A stretch of DNA of 22,264 nucleotides from Dyella_B sp035277725 (GTDB taxonomy: Bacteria; Pseudomonadota; Gammaproteobacteria; Xanthomonadales; Rhodanobacteraceae). The notes below the pieces were generated by a model. That model saw nothing but the letters and a program-made list of their open reading frames with translations, was not told where the DNA came from and made no database searches. A program made the translations under genes and the position numbers. The stretch covers positions 1 through 22,264 of the forward strand of contig NZ_DATEJY010000075.1 in NCBI RefSeq assembly GCF_035277725.1, in the 5' to 3' direction. Positions within the stretch are counted from its first letter, which is position 1. Every line of letters starts with the position of its first letter. Shown here piece by piece: positions 13,898 through 22,264 of this stretch.

Positions 13898-14263
13898 ATG
13901 CGTGTGCAACTGCCTGCCTTGTTGCTAGGTACCCTGGTATCGGCGTCTGCCTGGACGCAGGCGGTTGCACCCGCGCATGCGCAAGTGTCTGCCTCGTGCG
14001 TGGACGTAAGCGTCAACGATCATCCCGCACTCTCTTATGCCTGCCTCAACCAGCATCTGGCCGCTGGTGCGCACCCCGCGCAGCAGCCGTCCCTGCAACT
14101 GGACCCCGTCGCGCAACTGCCCGAAAACCAGCAGGTGGGGCAGTTCAACTTCTCGGCTTTCAGCCATCAAATGGGCCCCAACCTCGGCAAGTCCGTCAAA
14201 CCGTGGCGCCCACCGCCGTCGCAGCCGCTGCCCTTGCTGGGCGTTCCTGTCGGCACGCATTGA
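13898..14263 (+). CDS. Small secreted protein of unknown function
   Basis: Not recognised. It has 121 residues with a signal peptide at about 1-28 (LPALLLGTLVSASAWTQ, APAHAQ). A short conserved-looking segment with two cysteines follows (SASCVDVSVNDHPALSYACL, 14 residues between the cysteines), likely disulphide-linked. The C-terminus is Pro/Gln-rich and low in complexity (KPWRPPPSQPLPLLGVPVG). It starts 14 bases after the ompH-like stop without an obvious ribosome-binding site, so translation may be coupled. The position directly before tpsA suggests a role in TpsA maturation or surface attachment, but nothing in the sequence proves it. The signal peptide and operon position support a real gene. 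Confidence 0.7.
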   Translation: MRVQLPALLLGTLVSASAWTQAVAPAHAQVSASCVDVSVNDHPALSYACLNQHLAAGAHPAQQPSLQLDPVAQLPENQQVGQFNFSAFSHQMGPNLGKSVKPWRPPPSQPLPLLGVPVGTH

Positions 14264-14292
14264 AATCTGCTCGCGTGAACATTTCGGAGTGC

Positions 14293-14365
14293 GTAGGTTG
14301 GGGTGCGAACCCCAACATTGTCATGCGATGAGTATCAATATGTTGGGGTTCGCACCCCAACCTAC
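14293..14365. repeat. BIME-like inverted repeat, copy 2
   Basis: Same family as 13084-13157: perfect 15-base ends GTAGGTTGGGGTGCG/CGCACCCCAACCTAC (17 bases counting the flanking GC), the same first 26 bases and a different middle. The two copies bracket the chaperone and small secreted-protein genes in direct order. Confidence 0.85.
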
Positions 14366-14423
14366 GCAGCTTTGCGCCATCGAGCGCAATTGTTTTGATC
14401 GCGTGAAATCCCCGCGACATTCC

Positions 14424-14452
14424 CCATGAAATTTTGGTGACACGGTTCAGTC
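14424..14452 (+). promoter_or_regulatory. FecI-type ECF promoter element upstream of tpsA
   Basis: TGAAAT (14427-14432), a 17-base spacer with GTGACACGGTTCA, then GTC (14450-14452). It matches the tpsB element at 5580-5608 in 26 of 29 bases. A transcript starting shortly after would have a ~135-base leader that includes the hairpin at 14475-14551. Confidence 0.68.
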
Positions 14453-14474
14453 CGTCATGCACCCGGCGGTCTAC

Positions 14475-14551
14475 TTAAGGCAACACTGATCAAGTATCAC
14501 CGTCGTCACCAGCCCTGTCTGTTCGCAGGGCACAGGGCAGTGTTGCCTTAA
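14475..14551. repeat. Inverted repeat / MITE-like element in the tpsA leader (copy A)
   Basis: TTAAGGCAACACTG (14475-14488) is a perfect complement of CAGTGTTGCCTTAA (14538-14551), with a nested stem GCCCTG (14512-14517)/CAGGGC (14526-14531). The ends include TTAA on both sides, as a target duplication would. It resembles the element at 1464-1548 near its ends. As RNA it would be a large stable hairpin between promoter and start codon, with possible effects on tpsA expression. Confidence 0.65.
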
Positions 14552-14591
14552 CAGCGAAGTGCCGATTAAAGACGTCCAGGGGAAGAGTTTC

Positions 14592-17500
14592 GTGATCACA
14601 CCGGTCGGTTCAGGCAAACGTTTCCGTTCCATGCGTGCAGTAACGGTCAGACATCCCCTGGCCTATGCCATTGCTTCCGTATTGGCGATGGCCACCCTCC
14701 CGGCCCACGCCGGCAATCCGCCACCGCTGAGCCAGGCCTGGCTGCAGCAGCAGGCGTTGAATCGCAACCCCGCGCAACCCGCCGGCAGCACCTCACCGGC
14801 TACCGCCGGCCTTGCAGCGCAATCACCGCAACAACTGCTGCAACAGCAACAGGTACACCAATCACTCGCCAATCTCAGCCGCGCCGCGCAAGCGATCGCC
14901 GCGCAGATGGCGGCACAGCAATCGGCGCAGCAGGCAGCGCAACAGCAAGCATCGCCGGTGCCGAATGGCTTGACGGCGGGCGGTCTGGCGGTCGCATCGG
15001 GTATATCCAGCAATCCATCGCTATGGCAGAACGCCAATCTGCCCACGCAAACCACGTCGAACGGACAAACCACCGTCCAGGTAAAGCAGACCGCGCAAAA
15101 AGCGATTCTCACCTGGAACAGCTTCAACGTCGGCCGCAACACCACGCTGTATTTCAATCAAAGCGGCGGCAACCAGACCAACGGCAGCAACAACAACTGG
15201 ATCGCGCTCAATCGCGTGGTTGATCCCAGTGGCGTGCCGAGCCAGATCTTCGGGCAGATCAAGGCTGAGGGCACGGTCTATATCCTCAACCACAACGGCA
15301 TTCTGTTTGGTGCTGGCAGCCAGGTGAATACGCAGTCGTTGATGGCGAGTTCGCTGGATCTGTTCAGCAGCGACGTAACCACAAGCAATAGCACGTTCCT
15401 CAACAGCGGTATTCAGGGTGCTACCAACCAGCTCACGCCATTTTTGGTCAACGGCGTGTTTAGTGATGCAGCCAAGCATGACGTCGTCGTGCAGCAGGGC
15501 GCATCCATCAGCTCGGGCTCGCAAGGTTTTGTGTTGCTGGCGGCGCCGAACGTATCCAATGCGGGCAGCATCGTGGCGGATGATGGCGAAGCCATTCTTG
15601 CCGCAGGCGTGCAGTTCGCCGATCTATCCGCCGCCGGCAAGAACAACCAATCACTCAATGTCCTGAACGAGCAGTCTGCCACCGTGACGAATTACCCCGG
15701 CGGCACTGCCACGAACACCGGCTTGGTGCAGGCGCGCCGTGGCCAGGTGGCCATGCTTGGCTACAACGTGGACCAGGAAGGTGTTGCGCTGGCATCGACC
15801 AGCATCAGTTATCCCGGCAGCATCGATCTGGATGCACGAGATGAAGGTGGTGCTGAATTTCGGCGCGATGGCGCACTGACGCTGGGCGCCAATTCAGTGA
15901 CAGCCGTGCTGCCGGAAAAAGATGGCGCCACCACCACCTCGACAGCTGCCGCCACCGCGGCCTTCGTGCCAAGCAGCGTCAGCCTTACTGGCGGAACCGT
16001 CACATTGCAGTCCGGTTCGTTGCTCGAGGCCCCTGGCGCGAAGGTAAACATCCTGGCGCAGATTCTTCAGGATGAAATGGCCACGGCAGGGCCCACATAT
16101 GGCCGCATTTACGTCGACAAAGGCGCCGTCATCGACGTCTCCGGCCTCGCCGACGTGGAACTGCCGATGTCGGCCCTGCTGGTGACCATCCCGCGCATCG
16201 GCCAGAACGAACTGGCCGATTCGCCGCTGCTGCGCAACAGCTTTCTGTACACGCAGAAAAACCTGGTGGTGGACAGCTCGCAAAGTGGCGTCACGGCCGA
16301 TGGCCTGAGCTGGGTCGGCAGCCCCATTCTCAACGTATCCGGCTACGTGCAGAACATCCCGCGCGACATCACGCAGATGATGACGAATGGCGGCACGCTG
16401 AACCTCAACGGCGACCAAGTGATCGTACGCAGCGGAGCACAGCTCAACCTGGATGGTGGCTACATCGCTTATCAGGCTGGCTGGGTGACCACGCCCAACC
16501 TGCTCGCCGCGAATGGCCGCGTCTACAACATTGCCGATGCCGATCCCAACCAGACGTATGTCGGTTTCGCCGGCACTTACGACGTGGTCGACAACCGCTG
16601 GGGTGTCACCACCAACTACACCAATCCGCTGCTGGCCGGAACCACGCGCTGGGACAGCGGGTTCGCCGTGGGCGGCAATGCCGGCACGCTCAGCATCAGC
16701 ACGGATGTGCTGGACCTGGATGGCGAGATCACCGCCAAGGCGTTTCCGGGGCGCAACCAGGTGACGAATGGCACGCAGCCCAGCGGCGGTGCATTGCAAC
16801 TCAACGCAGGCATCAAGCAAGGCAGTGGCATTGTCGCCAACGCCATACTCACGCTGCAGCAGTCCACACCAACGGTCGAGCAGATCGATCCGCAATTCCA
16901 GGCCACCACGCCTTGGCAAACCGTGCTCGACGCGGAAGGCGCTTCCACAGATGGCGCATCGCTGTCGGCGGATCTAGTGCGCCAGGGTGGTTTCAGCTCG
17001 GTCAGCGCCAGCTCAAGCGACATCCAGGAACAGCCCGGCACCGTGCTGAGCGTGATGCCCGGCGGTACGATCCAATTGACGGCGCCGCGGATCAACGTGC
17101 AAGGCGAACTGAGCGCGCCTGCTGGGTCGATCACGCTTACCGCGTCTGGGCTGGCCATCTCGACATCCGGTCAACAGTCCGTCCCTGGCGACATCACCGT
17201 CGGCAGTGCAGCGGTGCTGAGCGCACGCGGCATGTGGGTCAACGATGCGGGCCAGCCGAGTGATGAGTTTGTAGGTGACCGCTACATCAACGGCGGCAGC
17301 ATCAACCTGGTGACGAATCAGACCGGATTTCAAAGAACCATCGGTGGGGTTCTTCTCGATGACACTGCGTCGATCGTGTTGCAGCCAGGCAGCCTGCTGG
17401 ACGTTTCCAGCGGCGGGTACGTCAACAGCAGCGGCGCGCTACAGCTCACCGGCAAAGGTATTCCCGAAGGCAACGCCGGCAACATCAGCCTGATGACGTA

Positions 17501-20500
17501 TGTCGCAGCAGGCGGCAATCAGTTCGTCGGCGTGTCCGCGCTCCCGCCCTCATCGATCGAAACGGCGTCGATCCAGTTGGGTGGAACGTTGCGTGCATTC
17601 GGCTTCAGCGCTGGCGGCACCTTGAGCATGCAAGCGGCGGATATCCAGATCGGCGGCAATCCGGCCAACCTTGCCTTGAGCAACGGCCTGTACCTTGCAC
17701 CGTCGTTCTTCGCCGGGCAGGGCTTCGACAACTATGCGTTGACGTCCATCACCGATGCCAGCATCGCGCCCGGCACGATCCTGCACATCAGCCGCGACAG
17801 CCTGCTGCCCAACGTGGCCGCTTTGCTTGCTGCGCCTACCGGCACGGATATCTACGGCGCTAATGCGGTAGCGGGTGGCAACTACACCAGCATCGGCCAG
17901 CTTGCGCCTTATTTGCGCTACGTGTCGCAAAATACGAATGGTGCGGGTTTTTCGCTGAGTGCGGGCACCTATCTGAACTGGCAGGCCATTCCGGGCAATG
18001 CCGGTGCGGGACCGATCAGCTATCCGGGCGTTACTGGTTCAGTGACGCTCGGCGCAGGCGCGACCATCGTTGCGGATGCTGGCGCCAATATCACGTTGGC
18101 GGGTACGCGGTCGACCATTGTCGACGGAACGATCGACGCCCCCGGAGGCACGGTTGATCTCGAAACCAACGTGCCGGTTAGCCTGAAGCTCCCCACGCTG
18201 GCACAGCTATGGCTAGGGCCGCAGGCGGTCGTAAACGTGGCGGGCGTGTCGCTGATCAATCCGCTGGCAACTGCCGCGCCGGGCGCAGCGGCGGGCTTGG
18301 GCTTGGCTTCACGCTTTATGCCATACACCGGCACCGTTCTGGATGGCGGTAACGTCACACTGTTTTCCGGCGGTTATGTGCTGACTGAGCAAGGCAGCCT
18401 GATCGATGCATCCGGCAGCGCCGATATTTATGACTTGCCAAGTGCATCCAGCCAGCTTGCGGGTAGCTCGGCAAGCTATACGCCGACACCGGTGTGGAGC
18501 AATGGCGGCAACATTGTGTTTTCTGCTGCGGCAGGTCTCTATGCGGACGGAACCCTGCGCGCGGCTGCAGGAGGTGCCTCGGCCGAAGGGGGCAGCCTCC
18601 GCATTGAAGGGTATGCAAATAGCCTGACCGGCCTGGACGGCAATCCCGTCGCGAGCGCCATCGTGTTGCAGCAATCCGGCTTGCTGATACCGGCCGGATT
18701 GCAGCCAGGCGATACGGTGGAGGCCGGTGGCGCATCGGGTGTGTTGCGCTTTTCGCTCAATCACCTGGACGGGTCGGGCATCACTAGTCTTGCGATAGGA
18801 TCGGACCCAAGCGTGACGGCAGCCGGCTATTTCCCGCTGGCGATCGGATTCGCGGGCAATATTGATCTTTCACTAGGTAGAAGTTTCACCCTTTTCGGGG
18901 CCAGCTTGATCGCATTGCCGGCTGGCAGCAGCTATCCGCCGGTCAATACGGGCAATGCTTACTCGCAGGGCAACGGTACGGTTCGCATCACCGCGCCGTA
19001 TGTCGAACTGATCGGTTCGCAGACTCCCACGCCCGCCGCCGGTGACGGGGTCTTGGATATCAATGCGAATTTCATGGACCTGGGTGGCCAGATCAATCTG
19101 CAAGGATGGGCCAGTGCCAGCTTCCATTCCAGCGGTGATCTTCGTTTCTACGTACCGCCGGCGCGTGAATACAGCAGCACCACACCGTTTACCGGACTGC
19201 TGTTCACCACCGGCAATCTGACATTGCAGGCGACGCAGATCTATCCGATGAGCGGCTACCCGTTTGCGGTGATTGCCAATCCATCGGGGCTGAGCGACGC
19301 GCAAGGCAATGCCTTGTCGACCACGCTCACCATCCTCGGGAACGGCGCGAGCACGGTACCGTTTTCGGCGGGCGGCACGCTGCTGCTGGATGCGGATCGG
19401 ATCGAGCAGGACGGTACGGTGCGGGTACCGTCCGGCAGCTTGATCATCGGCGTCGGCGATCCGGTTGCTGCGGCCAATGCGCTGAATACCTCAAGCAGCT
19501 ATCTGGTGAACACGCAAACGGTGCACCTGGGCAGCGGCAGCATCACCTCGGTGTCGCTGGATGGCGCCGTGGTGCCGTACGGTTCCACCGTCGACGGCCA
19601 GCAATGGAGCTACGACGGCGATCCGCTGCAAACCACCCCGCCGCTCAGCGCACCGCCCAGCAAGAACATCAACATTGCTGGCGCCAACATCTCGCTCGAT
19701 AGTGGCGCCACCATCGACGTCAGCGGCGGCGGCAAACTGCAGGCGTCGGAATGGGTGCCTGGCGTGGGCGGCACGCGCGACGTGCTTTCGCAATACGAAA
19801 CCAGCTACGCCACCAGCGCCGCCGGCACGCAGGTGCCGCAATACAGCGATGGACGCGCGGTGTATGCCATCGTGCCTGGCTATGCAGCGCCGGTGGGTGC
19901 GCAAGACGCGGCGCTGGAGAAGGGTGCCGGTGCTGGACCGGCAACCGGGCAGTCGGTGTACCTGTCTGGCGTGGCAGGCTTGCCGGCGGGCTACTACGTA
20001 TTGCTGCCGGCGAAATACGCCACCTTGCCGGGTGCCTATCGCGTGGTGCAGGACACCAGTTCGCACGACGCCATCCTCGGTCAGAACGCCGTGCTGCCCG
20101 ATGGCACCATGAGTATCACCGGCTATTTTGCCGATGCGCTGGACGGTGCACGCGATGCGCGCAACACCACCTTCCTGGTGCAGTCCGGTCCGGTATGGCA
20201 GCAGTATTCGCAATATCAGTTCTCCAACGCGGACAGCTATTTCGCCAACCAGGCCAGCAAGGTCGGTACGATCACACCTGCACTGCCGGCAGATGCAGGC
20301 CACCTGATTCTCAGTGCCACGCAGCAACTGCAGTTGGGCGCATCGTTGCAGGGTGCACCGGCCAGTGGTGGCCGCGGTTCGCTGGTGGATATCTCCGCGC
20401 AGGCGATCCAGGTGACGAGTCCGGATTCGACACCGCTTGCCGGCTATTTGCAGATATCAGCCGATTCGCTTTCTGCACTCCATGCTGGCAGCCTGATGCT

Positions 20501-22264
20501 TGGTGGCACGCGTCAACTCGGCAACAACGGGTATCAGGTCACCAGCAATGCCGACAGCGTGACGCTTTCCAACGACAGTGCGCATCCGTTGCAAGGGCCG
20601 GAAATATTGCTCGTCGCCAACGGCGGCAACGATGCGGGCGCACAAGGCATCGTGCTGCAATCGGGCAGCGTATTGCTGGCCAGCGGCACGGGTTCTTCGG
20701 ATACCACGCCGCTGGTCTTCGGTAGCAATGCCGGCACCAGCGCAAGTGGATCTGCCACGCCTGCCCTCAGCGGCAATGGTGCGTTGTTGCGCGTATCGCA
20801 GAACGACATGGTGAGCGTCACGCGCAATGACGTCACGTCGAGCGCAACCGCCGGCCAGCTCACCATCGACAGTGGTGCGACGGTGCAAGGCGGCAATGCG
20901 CTGATCATGGACACCACCGGTGCAACATCGGTCAGTCCGTCGGCGGTATTCAGCGCCACGAACATTCTGGCCGACGCCAGCCTGATTACCTTCGTGGGCA
21001 GCAATGAAAGCAACGCAAATGCCGCCGGATTGGTTATCGGGCCGGGGACGCTCAGCCTGCTGAGCGGAGCGCAACAGGTCACGCTAAGCAGCCGCGGCGC
21101 GATCGATTTTCTCGGCAATGTATCCATCGATCTGCCACAGGCGTTGAATCTCAATGCCAATGCGTTTGTCAGTGACGGTGGGCAAGTCAATATCCAGGCG
21201 GCCACGCTGGGTTTGGGCAATGCGATAGGCGGCAGCGCGGTAAAGCCGCTTGCGGGTAGCGGTCAGCTGAGCTTGAACGCAGGCGAGCTGGATTTCACGG
21301 CGGGCAATACGGCGTTGCAGGGTTTTGGCAGTGTCAGCGCCACAGTCAGCCATGGCATCGCCGGTCAAGGCAGCAGCAGTGTCGACTTCGGCGCCGCGAA
21401 CGTCAGTTTGAACACGCCTGTACTGCTGGCCGAGAGCGGCGCCAGCACGACACTGACCACCACGGGTGCGTTCGGCGTGAACGGCGCAACCGGCACGGCG
21501 TTGTCAAACAATGCCATCGGCGGCGCGTTGAACCTTACTGGCGGCGCGCTCACCATCGACACGTCAGTCGATGCCTCGGCGGGCAACCTGAGCCTCGAAG
21601 CAACCAGTGGCGATCTCACCATCGCCAACGGCGCTAGCTTGAATACCGCAGGAGTCAACAAGACTTTCTACGACACCACCACCTATGCAGCAGGCGGAAA
21701 CCTCAAGCTGGTTTCCGATCAAGGTTCGGTAATCGTGCAGCAAGGGGCGACGGTGGATTTCGCCGGCGCGCCGCTGGGCGGTACCGCCGGCAGCATTACC
21801 ATCCAGGCCGGCCATCAGGCCACGCTCGCAGGCACGTTCGAAGGGCAGGCAGGCAACGGCTATCGCGGTGGTTACTTCACGGTGAGCAGCGGCGGCGCAC
21901 TCGATCTGGATCAGCTGGCGCAACTGACCGCGCAGGCGGGCACCACCGGTGGTATTTCGATCAGCAGCGGTGCCGGCAACCTGGTGTTGTCGGCCGGTAA
22001 CAGCCTTACCGCGCAGGATGTCTACATCACTGCCAATGGCGGCGTTGGTGCGGTGAACACGGCCAACGGCGTGCTGGAAATCGACGGCACCATCAATGCA
22101 TCGGGCGCCGCGGCGGGCGAAGTCCAGCTGTATGGACGCAATGGCGTCACCCTCAACGGCAACGTGTTGGCGACCAGCAGCATTCCCGGACAGCGCGGCG
22201 GCATCGTGCAGATCGGCACCACCGGCACCAGCGATGGCAGCCTCAACACGCAGTACGGCTACGA
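14592..22264 (+). CDS. TpsA: giant filamentous-haemagglutinin-like exoprotein, partial (3' end outside window)
   Basis: Secreted surface beta-helix protein exported by TpsB. The frame runs from a GTG at 14592 (GGGGAAGAG upstream) to the right edge, 2,557 codons, with no stop in the parts I translated. An ATG at 14631 is an alternative start without a ribosome-binding site. An extended signal peptide covers about 1-40 (LAYAIASVLAMATLPAHA), then a Gln/Ala-rich linker at about 48-122. The TPS (haemagglutination-activity) domain is at about 126-400, with LTWNSFNVG, IFGQIKAEGTVYILNHNGIL (FG at 239-240) and SLMASSLDLF. Then comes a long Gly/Ser/Thr-rich repeat region with the pattern of the large FHA-like family that ends in a DUF3739 region (GRIYVDKGAVIDVSGL, YVQNIPRDITQMMTNGG, LPAGYYVLLPAKYATLPGAY). 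The ECF-type element lies 140 bases upstream. Confidence 0.93.
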   Translation, partial: MITPVGSGKRFRSMRAVTVRHPLAYAIASVLAMATLPAHAGNPPPLSQAWLQQQALNRNPAQPAGSTSPATAGLAAQSPQQLLQQQQVHQSLANLSRAAQAIAAQMAAQQSAQQAAQQQASPVPNGLTAGGLAVASGISSNPSLWQNANLPTQTTSNGQTTVQVKQTAQKAILTWNSFNVGRNTTLYFNQSGGNQTNGSNNNWIALNRVVDPSGVPSQIFGQIKAEGTVYILNHNGILFGAGSQVNTQSLMASSLDLFSSDVTTSNSTFLNSGIQGATNQLTPFLVNGVFSDAAKHDVVVQQGASISSGSQGFVLLAAPNVSNAGSIVADDGEAILAAGVQFADLSAAGKNNQSLNVLNEQSATVTNYPGGTATNTGLVQARRGQVAMLGYNVDQEGVALASTSISYPGSIDLDARDEGGAEFRRDGALTLGANSVTAVLPEKDGATTTSTAAATAAFVPSSVSLTGGTVTLQSGSLLEAPGAKVNILAQILQDEMATAGPTYGRIYVDKGAVIDVSGLADVELPMSALLVTIPRIGQNELADSPLLRNSFLYTQKNLVVDSSQSGVTADGLSWVGSPILNVSGYVQNIPRDITQMMTNGGTLNLNGDQVIVRSGAQLNLDGGYIAYQAGWVTTPNLLAANGRVYNIADADPNQTYVGFAGTYDVVDNRWGVTTNYTNPLLAGTTRWDSGFAVGGNAGTLSISTDVLDLDGEITAKAFPGRNQVTNGTQPSGGALQLNAGIKQGSGIVANAILTLQQSTPTVEQIDPQFQATTPWQTVLDAEGASTDGASLSADLVRQGGFSSVSASSSDIQEQPGTVLSVMPGGTIQLTAPRINVQGELSAPAGSITLTASGLAISTSGQQSVPGDITVGSAAVLSARGMWVNDAGQPSDEFVGDRYINGGSINLVTNQTGFQRTIGGVLLDDTASIVLQPGSLLDVSSGGYVNSSGALQLTGKGIPEGNAGNISLMTYVAAGGNQFVGVSALPPSSIETASIQLGGTLRAFGFSAGGTLSMQAADIQIGGNPANLALSNGLYLAPSFFAGQGFDNYALTSITDASIAPGTILHISRDSLLPNVAALLAAPTGTDIYGANAVAGGNYTSIGQLAPYLRYVSQNTNGAGFSLSAGTYLNWQAIPGNAGAGPISYPGVTGSVTLGAGATIVADAGANITLAGTRSTIVDGTIDAPGGTVDLETNVPVSLKLPTLAQLWLGPQAVVNVAGVSLINPLATAAPGAAAGLGLASRFMPYTGTVLDGGNVTLFSGGYVLTEQGSLIDASGSADIYDLPSASSQLAGSSASYTPTPVWSNGGNIVFSAAAGLYADGTLRAAAGGASAEGGSLRIEGYANSLTGLDGNPVASAIVLQQSGLLIPAGLQPGDTVEAGGASGVLRFSLNHLDGSGITSLAIGSDPSVTAAGYFPLAIGFAGNIDLSLGRSFTLFGASLIALPAGSSYPPVNTGNAYSQGNGTVRITAPYVELIGSQTPTPAAGDGVLDINANFMDLGGQINLQGWASASFHSSGDLRFYVPPAREYSSTTPFTGLLFTTGNLTLQATQIYPMSGYPFAVIANPSGLSDAQGNALSTTLTILGNGASTVPFSAGGTLLLDADRIEQDGTVRVPSGSLIIGVGDPVAAANALNTSSSYLVNTQTVHLGSGSITSVSLDGAVVPYGSTVDGQQWSYDGDPLQTTPPLSAPPSKNINIAGANISLDSGATIDVSGGGKLQASEWVPGVGGTRDVLSQYETSYATSAAGTQVPQYSDGRAVYAIVPGYAAPVGAQDAALEKGAGAGPATGQSVYLSGVAGLPAGYYVLLPAKYATLPGAYRVVQDTSSHDAILGQNAVLPDGTMSITGYFADALDGARDARNTTFLVQSGPVWQQYSQYQFSNADSYFANQASKVGTITPALPADAGHLILSATQQLQLGASLQGAPASGGRGSLVDISAQAIQVTSPDSTPLAGYLQISADSLSALHAGSLMLGGTRQLGNNGYQVTSNADSVTLSNDSAHPLQGPEILLVANGGNDAGAQGIVLQSGSVLLASGTGSSDTTPLVFGSNAGTSASGSATPALSGNGALLRVSQNDMVSVTRNDVTSSATAGQLTIDSGATVQGGNALIMDTTGATSVSPSAVFSATNILADASLITFVGSNESNANAAGLVIGPGTLSLLSGAQQVTLSSRGAIDFLGNVSIDLPQALNLNANAFVSDGGQVNIQAATLGLGNAIGGSAVKPLAGSGQLSLNAGELDFTAGNTALQGFGSVSATVSHGIAGQGSSSVDFGAANVSLNTPVLLAESGASTTLTTTGAFGVNGATGTALSNNAIGGALNLTGGALTIDTSVDASAGNLSLEATSGDLTIANGASLNTAGVNKTFYDTTTYAAGGNLKLVSDQGSVIVQQGATVDFAGAPLGGTAGSITIQAGHQATLAGTFEGQAGNGYRGGYFTVSSGGALDLDQLAQLTAQAGTTGGISISSGAGNLVLSAGNSLTAQDVYITANGGVGAVNTANGVLEIDGTINASGAAAGEVQLYGRNGVTLNGNVLATSSIPGQRGGIVQIGTTGTSDGSLNTQYGY

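Larger units (their letters stand above)
14264..14591. other. tpsA upstream control region
   Basis: This 328-base gene-free region contains repeat copy 2 (14293-14365), the ECF-type promoter element (14424-14452), and the hairpin/MITE-like element (14475-14551) in what would be the tpsA mRNA leader. After these come GGGGAAGAG and the GTG start. No terminator with a T tract was seen, so the upstream operon may end at, or read through, the repeat. Confidence 0.65.

Noticed and set aside
13084..14365. CRISPR-like array suggested by repeated GTAGGTTGGGG units
   Set aside because: Only two copies over 1 kb apart, each an inverted pair, with genes between; no regular spacers and no cas genes.

Overview
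The window is chromosomal DNA of a high-GC gammaproteobacterium. The REP-type repeats (one decodes to the familiar SRLRGND peptide), the codon use and the gene families point to Xanthomonadales, perhaps a Dyella/Rhodanobacter/Luteibacter-like genus. That placement is inference; no rRNA or marker gene is present.

Left part (1-2900): a FecI-type ECF sigma factor and its FecR-type regulator lie on the minus strand, and the FecR gene runs off the left edge. They are followed by a ~590-base gene-free stretch with a small MITE-like inverted repeat, a secreted protein of unknown function with a clear terminator, and a 73-residue orphan.

Centre-left (2947-5283, minus strand): a compact three-gene operon encodes a periplasmic protein with an STN signalling domain and a TonB-like C-terminus, a second FecI-type sigma factor, and a second FecR. 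Together they form a cell-surface signalling module with no TonB-dependent receptor attached.

Right part (5580-22264, plus strand): a two-partner secretion locus. TpsB (outer-membrane transporter) is followed by an unusual DUF2341/LamG-ExbB fusion, ExbD, a TonB-like protein, a putative porin, a periplasmic coiled-coil protein, an OmpH/Skp-like chaperone and a small secreted protein. A giant TpsA filamentous-haemagglutinin-like exoprotein then runs off the right edge (more than 2,550 residues in frame). It was read directly from the sequence, with no stop seen in the parts translated.

How they may work together: a 29-base element, 26/29 identical between copies, lies upstream of both tpsB and tpsA. 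It has the layout TGAAWT-N17-GTC, which matches FecI-type ECF promoters. The simplest reading is that the divergent STN/sigma/FecR module switches on both halves of the secretion locus. From memory, the gene set resembles the Pseudomonas aeruginosa PUMA3 (VreA-VreI-VreR) system and its PdtA/PdtB-ExbB-ExbD target genes. Here regulator and targets are adjacent, and a porin, a chaperone and two further periplasmic proteins are added. Several REP/BIME/MITE-like repeats decorate the locus; one lies inside the 5' end of the porin gene.
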